Of a stretch of DNA of 64,000 nucleotides, positions 18,381 through 25,785 are shown in pieces; the first letter of the stretch is position 1; each line of letters opens with the position of its first letter. A program made the position numbers and the translations under genes. The notes beneath the pieces were generated by a model, which did not search any database, was not told the DNA's origin, and was given only the letters and a program-made list of their open reading frames with translations. This DNA comes from CAKZSB01 sp964573105 (GTDB lineage: Bacteria; Pseudomonadota; Gammaproteobacteria; Granulosicoccales; Granulosicoccaceae): assembly GCA_964573105.1 (NCBI GenBank), contig CAZNIS010000027.1, positions 1-64,000 on the forward strand, read 5' to 3'.

Positions 18381-18435
18381 GCCGTCGCCGTCGCCGTCGC
18401 CGTCGGCGGTGGGCGGGGGTGGGGGAGGGGGAGGG
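18381..18435 (+). repeat. GCCGTC tetramer repeat followed by a G-quadruplex-type run
   Basis: Four tandem GCCGTC units (18381-18404) are followed by GGG-C-GGGGG-T-GGGGG-A-GGGGG-A-GGG (18411-18435). Single-base loops between G-runs make a very strong four-tetrad-type G-quadruplex candidate on the plus strand. A frame across it (18286-18477) would encode Pro-Ser and poly-Gly and is probably not a gene. Confidence 0.8.
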
Positions 18436-19085
18436 CTGATCCTTCCCGGTCCCAACGGACACCTCTTTAAACGATAATCATCGCAACCTTGCTAGTTGCA
18501 CTATGAAAACACGAAAAATGGTGTTGGCTTCAGGTATCTACCAGCGGTAACTACGACTGGAAGGTACGGAAGGGTCATGCGTTTGGTGGGCGCGCCTGGC
18601 GACAATAAGAAATCGAACAGGCGGTCGAGATGGAGTTCAGCAGGCGCCCGGAACGTTATGGCTCTCCCGCCTGACGGTGGATCTGTGCGAGGCAGGCTCC
18701 CTGATATCGGAAAATACGGTAGTGGCCAGTATGCGGCGTCTGAACCTGGTTGCAAAGGCAGGACGATGAACCAGATCAGGAAGTTCTGCAGCGGTGAGCA
18801 AAGATCGGTCAATTGCCCGTGGAAAACGATTTATTTCAACGCGGGCTCGTGAGCACTAACGGGCCCGGAGGAAAGACATAGTCAGCGCAGAAGTCGAACT
18901 GCCATTCGGTTGCCAGCGCGAGTTTCTGGATCTGTCTTGCTTAACCCGCATCTTCGACCAAGTCAAGTCGCCGCGTTATCGCTCAGGGACGTCGATCATT
19001 TCGTGATATCCAGCATGGTATCGGTGTGAAAGGTATTACACCACAATGGGTGAAAGGTTAAACTTAAAGGCTTTCATTTTTTTAA
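18436..19085. other. Intergenic stretch, no supported gene
   Basis: A 118-codon plus frame (18496-18852) has neither a ribosome site nor recognisable features. Nothing else stands out. Confidence 0.4.
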
Positions 19086-19637
19086 ATGGTTGCCTGCGCC
19101 AGTATTATGCTGAAGAGAGTAACGACTGCGTCTTTTTTAGAGTCCACGATCATACCCATTCCTCTTGAGGCCGTTATAGTGCCGCTCATGCAGGCAAGAC
19201 GGGAATTGCTGTGGAAAATTGCATTGATGGCAACTGTAGGGTGTGCCGTGGGTGCTATTTTTGGCTATGCGCTGGGTTATTATCTGTTTGATTTGGTGGG
19301 TCAGTGGATAATTGATAATTTTTTTAGTCAGGAGCAGTTCGAAAAGGTCAAACGGCAAATGGAAGTACAGGGATTTTGGTTTGTTATGACATTGGGGATC
19401 GCTCCCATACCGTTCCAGGTCGCAATGCTCGCAGCGGGTGCTACACAGTTTTCTCTACCACTTTTCATCGCGGCTACTGTGATAGCGCGATCGATTCGCT
19501 ATTTTGGACTTGCACTGGTGGTCTATTTCGCTGGTGATAAAGCTGAGCAATTAATCAGACGCTACAAAATGCAAGCCGTCGTGGTTGTCTCGCTTGCCGT
19601 GATAGCTCTTTGGTGGCTGTCTAACGCTCTGCAATAG
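19086..19637 (+). CDS. VTT/DedA-superfamily (YqaA-like) membrane protein
   Basis: 183 residues. The family signature FLESTIIPIPLEAVIVPLMQ lies near the N-terminus, followed by GCAVGAIFGYALGYYLFD, an amphipathic helix, a second re-entrant segment (GIAPIPFQVAMLAAGATQF) and a C-terminal anchor. VTT proteins are involved in lipid flipping, proton-coupled envelope homeostasis and stress resistance. TAA lies immediately before the first ATG and no good ribosome site is visible; ATG 19110 is an alternative start. The N-terminus is about ten to twenty residues shorter than in typical relatives. Confidence 0.85.
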   Translation: MVACASIMLKRVTTASFLESTIIPIPLEAVIVPLMQARRELLWKIALMATVGCAVGAIFGYALGYYLFDLVGQWIIDNFFSQEQFEKVKRQMEVQGFWFVMTLGIAPIPFQVAMLAAGATQFSLPLFIAATVIARSIRYFGLALVVYFAGDKAEQLIRRYKMQAVVVVSLAVIALWWLSNALQ

Positions 19638-19881
19638 TCGCTTTAGTATGCTCCATCGTGTTCGCAAGGGTAATGGGTTGCTGTGTCAACAGTGTTGAAG
19701 TCGGTACGACCGTTCGTTTGGTATGCACAATAGATAGCCAAATGGATAGAGTTCGACGATTTTATAATAAACCTATTGGTCTATGAAGTCATTGACGGAC
19801 ACAAGTAACTACACCCGGTCTATGGTCTCGATTGCACTCGCACAGAGTCACTCATTGCGGCGCCCCGGGAGATAGTAGGCG

Positions 19882-20084
19882 ATGGCTGTTATTGGGGAGT
19901 CAATTGAGTTAACCAACACTGTTTACGGAGGTGCTGTCTTTGATGCCGGGCGTATTGTTCAGGCATTCATTAGCACGACGAAAAAATTGCGGCTGCTGGG
20001 AAACTCAAGGTGCAGGGAGAATTAGGTGGGGTGTTGTCGATTCCTGTCTTTGATATTCGTCTCTATCAGGAAGACATCCCCTGA
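19882..20084 (+). pseudogene. Small frameshifted coding remnant
   Basis: From ATG 19882 a frame reads MAVIGESIELTNTVYGGAVF and on to STTKK at an A6 run. In the frame two bases on, reading continues IAAAGKLKVQGELGGVLSIP to TGA at 20084. Joined, the product is about 67 residues of plausible protein. A slip at the A6 run would explain the break, either as an indel or as programmed frameshifting. No family is recognised. Confidence 0.3.
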
Positions 20085-20171
20085 GTCCATAATGCTCAAG
20101 GCTATTCTCGGATTTCTGAGGGGCGGTTGAAATGTTTTCGGGTTAGAAATTGTTGGTGCGATTATGAAAAG

Positions 20172-20200
20172 TGGAACAAGCGGAGCATGCGCTTGTTCCA
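20172..20200 (-). terminator. Rho-independent-type hairpin after the S41 protease gene
   Basis: TGGAACAAGCG and CGCTTGTTCCA form a perfect 11-bp stem with a 7-base loop. On the minus strand it is followed by C-TTTT-C. It lies 25-53 bp beyond the S41 stop, in the right orientation. A further palindrome TGTTCCATGGAACA overlaps it. Confidence 0.65.
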
Positions 20201-20224
20201 TGGAACACCGTTTTACCCAAGTGC

Positions 20225-22117
20225 TTAAAAATCTGCTGCTTTTATCACGCTGGCGCTTTTTTCGCTGGTGATAGGTCTCGTGGATCTAGCAGCGGCGAAG
20301 CCGGCATTGCATTGCCCTGAAACCAGAAAGCTCAGTCCAGCGTTTGTCAATCCTTCAAGGCGACCGTTGAGAGTGCCAAAGTCTTGTGTGAGGTCGTCGT
20401 TGGCGACGCAGTCCGCAGCTATGCCATCGCCGACGCTGACACCACTCGCGTTAACACCTATCGCCTCTTGTATGTTCAGTGCGAAGCCACAGAAGGGGTT
20501 GACGACCGAAATAAATGGTTTGCCCAGTGTCTTCTGGCCCACTGTAATGACATCGATATAGGGGCGCAGTGAATTGATCACGATTTCTGATGCTGAGGCG
20601 GTTGACGGCGAAGTCAGTACGACTACGCGACTTAATCCTAGCTGTTCAACCTGACGCGAGAAGTCAAACCCAAAATTTTGTTCCTGATACTTGTCGTTGT
20701 AGACAAAATCGTAGGCCGGTGAGCCCACTATTGAGTTACCCGCAATCTGTGATGCGAGTTTATTGCTGATGCTGATACGTCCACCGGGGTTGTAGCGCAA
20801 GTCGAGTATTAGATCAGAAATCTCCGCTGATTTGAATTCAACTATAGTTTCGTCAAGTTCTTCAGCCGATGTGTTTAAAAACAGGTTAAAAACCACGTAG
20901 CCAATAGAGCCATTGTACTGTGATGGAGTGAGAACCTCAGAATACACCACGGTATCAACTGTGTATTCATCGGGAGTCAAGCGCAGCGTGCGTTGTTGAC
21001 CGGATTGTTCATCAATGTAGACCCAATTCGATTGTGTGGCTCGTGCTTCCTCCAGGAATTCCTGCGTTGTGAGTTCGTCTACAGAACGACCGTTAACTGT
21101 TATCAGTTTGTCAGATCGTTTTAAGCCGGCGATACCCGCTGGCGATCGCGGGTATACCAATGCTACTCTCGTGTTGCCATCGTTATCGCGGCGAGTGGAA
21201 AAGCCAAGTCCGAAAGAAGTGCCCTCGTCGAACAGGCGCGCCTGTGCCTGTAGCGGTGAGATGAAGCTAAACCGCTCAGAGGTCGTATCGTTGATTAGTT
21301 CCTGGGTTGTGCTATAGACGCTTGGGTCTACTACCGGTACCCGGTCATAGAAAATGTAGTAGTCAAGCAAGTTGGTGTACGTCCAACGGTTGACTGTCTC
21401 TACGGAGCAATTCTGAGTTGCATTAATCGTGTACTTTGAATTGGAAGTGACGTCATCGGTCGCCAACACGGCTGCATAGTAGCTGCCACCCTGTGCAGGT
21501 GTAGAGCAGGAGTCTTGCACATAGGGGGTGGCTGAGACGCAAGTGACCTCTGCCGCTCTGCCGAGGCCGTCAAAGATCGCCAGATTGGGGTTGCCGGACT
21601 CTCGTGTTACGACGAGTTGCGTGTTCGCGGGTACTCTGTATACATCAATGGTGGTGCCTGAAATGTTTCCGCTCTGGGTTGTTTCAGCATTCAGGTTGTG
21701 TATTATCAGTCGGTTGTCGTTGGCGGCGCATAGTTCAGCAAGGAGCACGAGCCCGGATTCAAGCAGCGACTCTGGCCCTGCGAGGCAAAGCGCTGATAGG
21801 TCGGATTCACTGTTGCCTTGTGATAGTGCTCCCCGCAACTGTGTTTGTAATGCCGAATTTGGTAGGCCTGTCGATGGCCTGACTCTTGGCAAAGTGTGAT
21901 AGTCAAGTGGTGAAACCTGACTGGTAAGTGCCGCTACAGGTCCGTCGATTACCACAGCTTCGTCAACACCGATTAGTGGGCTGTTATTGGTGTCTACTGC
22001 CTGACCAGCTGAGTTGTTTGAGGGCAAGCTGCCCCCACCGCAGGCAGTGATAGTGGCACTGATGCTAACTACCACCGTGAATCGCAGCAGTGCAGTGAGG
22101 CGTGTTCGGTGTTGCAT
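20225..22117 (-). CDS. Lipoprotein S41-family (C-terminal processing type) serine protease with PDZ domain
   Basis: 630 residues. A lipoprotein signal ends ATITACGGG with C26 as the lipidated residue. Residues about 150-240 form a Cys-containing pre-domain, 300-385 a PDZ domain (GTSFGLGFSTRR, SPAGIAGLKRSDKLITVNG) and 395-590 the S41 core (LILDLRYNPGG). Catalytic S508 lies in TASASEI and K533 in the KTLGK motif. Unlike Prc/CtpA, the protein is probably anchored in the envelope and has a large N-terminal extension. It is a single gene with a hairpin terminator downstream. The substrate is unknown; cleavage of C-termini of exported or mislocalised proteins is the family role. Confidence 0.92.
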   Translation of the reverse strand: MQHRTRLTALLRFTVVVSISATITACGGGSLPSNNSAGQAVDTNNSPLIGVDEAVVIDGPVAALTSQVSPLDYHTLPRVRPSTGLPNSALQTQLRGALSQGNSESDLSALCLAGPESLLESGLVLLAELCAANDNRLIIHNLNAETTQSGNISGTTIDVYRVPANTQLVVTRESGNPNLAIFDGLGRAAEVTCVSATPYVQDSCSTPAQGGSYYAAVLATDDVTSNSKYTINATQNCSVETVNRWTYTNLLDYYIFYDRVPVVDPSVYSTTQELINDTTSERFSFISPLQAQARLFDEGTSFGLGFSTRRDNDGNTRVALVYPRSPAGIAGLKRSDKLITVNGRSVDELTTQEFLEEARATQSNWVYIDEQSGQQRTLRLTPDEYTVDTVVYSEVLTPSQYNGSIGYVVFNLFLNTSAEELDETIVEFKSAEISDLILDLRYNPGGRISISNKLASQIAGNSIVGSPAYDFVYNDKYQEQNFGFDFSRQVEQLGLSRVVVLTSPSTASASEIVINSLRPYIDVITVGQKTLGKPFISVVNPFCGFALNIQEAIGVNASGVSVGDGIAADCVANDDLTQDFGTLNGRLEGLTNAGLSFLVSGQCNAGFAAARSTRPITSEKSASVIKAADF

Positions 22118-22379
22118 TGTGAAGCTCGCTATTCTTGGATGTTACGAATCATAAGTTGGTAAGGATAATACGGAAAACGCCATGTTTTAAGCTTCCACAA
22201 ATATAGGTAGCCTAAGGGGCTGATATTCGAACGGTTGAACTGTCACTGCTTCGGAGGTTATTTTTTACGCAGCATAGTTTGCTCGCAAGGTGCTTGTCCA
22301 CGAAAGCGTTCCTGGATGGGTGTTGTTGGGTTGTACCCGGTTACTGTTATCGGCTCGTTATCTGGCGCTGCTACGGAAC

Positions 22380-22880
22380 CGTCACAATAAGCCACAACTG
22401 GCATCCTAATCAATAATCCGTATAAGGGTCTTCACAAGGGAATGTGTTCAATGTGTGGATTTCGGACAATAATCCATCTGAGTTTGAGTCGACTCTTCTT
22501 TAAAAGTTTCTGAAAACAATCACTGGGAGTAGTGATCGTACGATTGCCTGTGACAACTCCGTGGCCGGAATTGCCAAACAGGGGGGACTCGGAGGTACAG
22601 AGAGGCTGCCAGCGATATGCACCCCTGGGGGCCGGGTATTGCCTGGCGGGTAGTGAAGAATGAGGTGTGGTTCACGCTTCTTTTATCAATGGCAGTGCCT
22701 GGACTTTAGTAGGATATAGTAGTAAGAAAGTAGTGGCAACTACGGCTGGCATAGTTTGCTGTGTAGTGACGCGTTGTTTGCCGCGGTGGCTTGTCCAGGT
22801 GGTAGCCTAACCGGCGGCGGATACCTTACGATCTCCGGTAGTGGCCCCGATACCATGCAAGATGTTCATGTCGTGGCCTG
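22380..22880 (+). pseudogene. Possible remnant of a secreted-protein gene
   Basis: Several short pieces in shifting plus-strand frames read like one exported protein: GNVFNVWISDNNPSEFESTL, then SSDRTIACDNSVAGIAKQGG with CTPGG, then KNEVWFTLLLS. They are interrupted by stops and frame changes. The pieces resemble Cys-containing domains of secreted adhesins or proteases, but no family can be named. The evidence is weak. Confidence 0.2.
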
Positions 22881-23513
22881 GTTTGCTGGTCGTGAATATT
22901 GAAAAATGTAGTAAAGGTATCAATATGCTCGCGATAGCGGCAAACTATGAAGCCGCGCTTTGGCTTAACGAGGCCATTCACGTGCAGGCGTTATTCTCGC
23001 AGTCAGATTTTAAAGTGTGGGAATTCCAACAAGACTTTTCGGCCATAAACCGCTGATGCCCTTCGACACGAAAGTACCAAAAATAGATGCCTGTCCAGAT
23101 ATGGAAAGGAGGGTCAACTTGCTGGCAGGAGAGGTATTGTCCGTCGAGTTTCAGGAGCCGGGGATAGCCGGGGAAAATTTAGAGTGTGGCTGCCGAAAAT
23201 GGAAAGTCTGTAGAATAGTGTTGAGAGTAAATGCAAGTGCACGAAATAAGGCGTCAGTCTAAGAATGGCGGTTCGTCGAGTAGGGCTGGTGATAGCGAAA
23301 AAATAGCTTCTATGCTTCCTATACTTAGGCTGCCGGCGGAATCAGGGACGCGATTGCTATTGAACGCTGTGTTGTTCTAAGCGCATCACGGAGATATTAG
23401 TTGCAATTGGTATCGTCTGCGATTCTGATCAATGCCGCGATTCGTTACGAATTAATTTTCATACCACAAATTATCGGTAAGTGTGAGATCACTCACGCGC
23501 CTTGAGAGCCACC
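22881..23513. other. Intergenic stretch upstream of the dioxygenase
   Basis: Two short overlapping plus frames (22841-23056, 23017-23262) lack ribosome sites and recognisable features. I see no supported gene. Confidence 0.4.
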
Positions 23514-24521
23514 ATGACAACTGACTTCAACCAGCCATCTGATCATTATTACGACGAGTTTGAGCAGAACGGCTACAATGTCTCTGAGCGGGCAATAACA
23601 ACTGACATGTGTGCAGAGTTACTGAGGCAAATCTTGCACTGTGCTCAGGGGCACCAGTCAGACTACATTCTGCAGTCAGACTACCGCATTCATGCGCCGC
23701 TACCATTATCCTGGCAGTCAAGGCAGGCAATGACAGCCATCATTGAGCCCTACGCAGAGATGCTGCATCGGTTTTTCTCCGATCCGGCGAGTACCCAGGA
23801 ATCCGATCTGGTAGAACTGAGCTCAATCACGGTGTTTCCGCACGCTGAAGCCCAAACGATCCATCCGGACGAGCAAAACGAGCATGCTCGCGTAGTCTCT
23901 ATTTTTGTCAATCTTTCACCCACAAAAGCTGAATCGGGTGCACTGCAGATCATTCCGGGATCACACAAAGACCTCGACATAAAAAGATCAGCCGAGGAAG
24001 CCAGTGCGGTTATATTACCCGAAGGGTCTGCTGTGTTTATGAATAGTAAGACCTGGCACGGAGGTGGCGGCAATGAAACTCTTGAGTCCATACGCCCGGT
24101 TTTTTACTTTTCGTTCGGCGCGCCAAACTTGCGGGGGCCCACCTACAGTATTCGAGACAGTGTCAAGGGTATGGGTCTGACACTAGCTGATTTTATACCA
24201 CGGGATGGTTTGCGCTACACAGGTTGGGCGGCGGAGTCGCAACCAATGCTTCCGCGCAACCTACAGGTTTATGAGTCCCTGCAACAGAAATCCATATTTA
24301 TCGCGATGAATGATGATCAAATCGTGGATCAAATTTCCCTGTCACATTTGCCACTGCCAATGGTAGAGTTATTCCGTGAAATCGTGAGTCAGCAGCCAGC
24401 CAAGACGTTGGAAGAATACGCTCCTGCACTTGAAATTCAATTGGCCGACGTGATCAATTTTGTCGCCCCGCTTGGCAAGCGTGGATGGCTCTGCTGGAAC
24501 CCTGCAGCGAAGCCCGTTTAA
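23514..24521 (+). CDS. Phytanoyl-CoA dioxygenase-like Fe(II)/2-oxoglutarate enzyme
   Basis: 335 residues from ATG 23514 (a TTG four codons earlier is possible). The PhyH fold occupies residues about 15-220. Iron ligands are H and D in the IHPDEQN motif and a distal H in TWHGGG, with R of RPVFYFSFG as the 2-oxoglutarate anchor. GALQIIPGSHKDLD is the typical strand before the distal His. Residues about 245-335 form an extra domain (VDQISLSHLPLPMVELFREI, then a helical region) that looks like a small winged-helix-type module and is not part of the usual enzyme. The gene is isolated, so the substrate cannot be inferred. Confidence 0.88.
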   Translation: MTTDFNQPSDHYYDEFEQNGYNVSERAITTDMCAELLRQILHCAQGHQSDYILQSDYRIHAPLPLSWQSRQAMTAIIEPYAEMLHRFFSDPASTQESDLVELSSITVFPHAEAQTIHPDEQNEHARVVSIFVNLSPTKAESGALQIIPGSHKDLDIKRSAEEASAVILPEGSAVFMNSKTWHGGGGNETLESIRPVFYFSFGAPNLRGPTYSIRDSVKGMGLTLADFIPRDGLRYTGWAAESQPMLPRNLQVYESLQQKSIFIAMNDDQIVDQISLSHLPLPMVELFREIVSQQPAKTLEEYAPALEIQLADVINFVAPLGKRGWLCWNPAAKPV

Positions 24522-24990
24522 TTGGCAGCAGCGGCGGATTTGTCAGGCACCGGGTTGGACGATCCGTTCTATTCGTGCAGCTCCGCTCCTACAATTGGAA
24601 GGGGTTTTCAAGGCACTGCGCTAGCGTTTCAATAAGTTATTTAGACAACCATAATAGTTTTATAGTCAGGAAAGGGACGGAATCTGATCAGTGAACAGGA
24701 ATACAGGGCACACGTAAGCTTGCATGCAGATGTGCCGGCAATAGATATAGTGGTGTACGAGTGAGTGAGCGGACAGTTAAGAGCATTTTGCTGTTTGTAA
24801 GATTGACGCAATATCCGAAGACAGGCACCGCTAACAAACCACCGCCGAAGTCCGCTGGTGTAGAGTTGAGTGTACACCGCAGATCTCCCTCCGTAAGGAT
24901 AGTTACTCATCTGGGTGCTGCTTTGTACTGACGCGTGACGAGAATTAATCATGCTGATCCTGCTCTGTAAAGATTTCCCGACTGGGATTG
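24522..24990. other. Intergenic stretch, no supported gene
   Basis: A minus-strand frame at 24641-24952 lacks a ribosome site and family features. Nothing else is seen. Confidence 0.4.
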
Positions 24991-25245
24991 CTATTTTGTG
25001 TTACTCGAATTGTCTTTTTCTTTTGCCGCATGATGACGTCGTATTTGAATGTGGGCCAGGCCCCACAGTATGGAGAAGATGCCCAGAAATACGGCAAGAG
25101 AGATGGTAGATAAGTCTCTACCGGCTGGTGTGTACTTACTGCCCAGTGGTAATTCGTCTGCGAAAAAAGCAGTCAATCCCCATATCGTAGAAGCAAGGCC
25201 GAGTATTATGACGAATAGTGCCCAGATGATTCTTGCTGTATACAA
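24991..25245 (-). CDS. Small two-span membrane protein, hypothetical
   Basis: 84 codons from TTG 25245 (GTG 25254 would add three). Two clear membrane segments, IIWALFVIILGLASTIWGL and ISLAVFLGIFSILWGLAHI, are separated by a short polar loop and followed by a basic then polar tail (RRHHAAKEKDNSSNTK). The hairpin layout is convincing for a real inner-membrane protein, but the start codon is poorly supported and no family is recognised. Confidence 0.55.
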   Translation of the reverse strand: MYTARIIWALFVIILGLASTIWGLTAFFADELPLGSKYTPAGRDLSTISLAVFLGIFSILWGLAHIQIRRHHAAKEKDNSSNTK

Positions 25246-25785
25246 TTTGTGTCACTTGTTTGTGTGGCGTTTACTTTGATTTAGGCGTTGTCGCAGGATT
25301 GTTGACGTCATACTAACCAGCATTACTTTGGATGATCAGACCGAATTCGAATTAGCTATTGTGTTTAAAGACCAGTTGCTGGTAATGCGGATTTTGGGGC
25401 TGATAAGTTATTCTAATAGGTTGAGTGTTGGTGGTCTATGTTTGCACCGTGCCATGACAGTGTAACTGTGGTAGTGGAGTAGTTTCGACAAGGTTTAGCA
25501 GGTGTGTTGGGGTAACTTTGTTAATTCGGTGCTAAAGGGACGGCTAGTACTGTGGTTCTTCCTTTGCGCTGTTTGTAGAGGAATTTGCCAGTGTCTCGGA
25601 CCAGTACTTTTGGTTTGTGTGCTATGTGGCTGTGTCAGGTTCGGGTGGATCCTGCGCATGAACTTCGCGTGTGCGCCCGCCCATAGGCGCTGTGGATCTA
25701 CAAACATTTGAAAACAATGCGCACTTATTTGGTGACGGGCGATGAGTTGACAGGTAGCCTGTTATCGAAAGCAAGGGAAATTCAA
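25246..25785. other. Control region ahead of the beta-helix gene
   Basis: No supported gene. The beta-helix frame is open back to ATG 25708, but GTG 25786 has the better ribosome site. Confidence 0.4.

Noticed and set aside
18286..18477. Plus-strand frame across the G-rich repeat encoding Pro-Ser and poly-Gly
   Set aside because: The coding signal comes only from the low-complexity DNA; no ribosome site or conserved part.
24641..24952. 103-codon minus-strand frame
   Set aside because: No ribosome site, membrane segment or motif; overlaps nothing but has no coding character.
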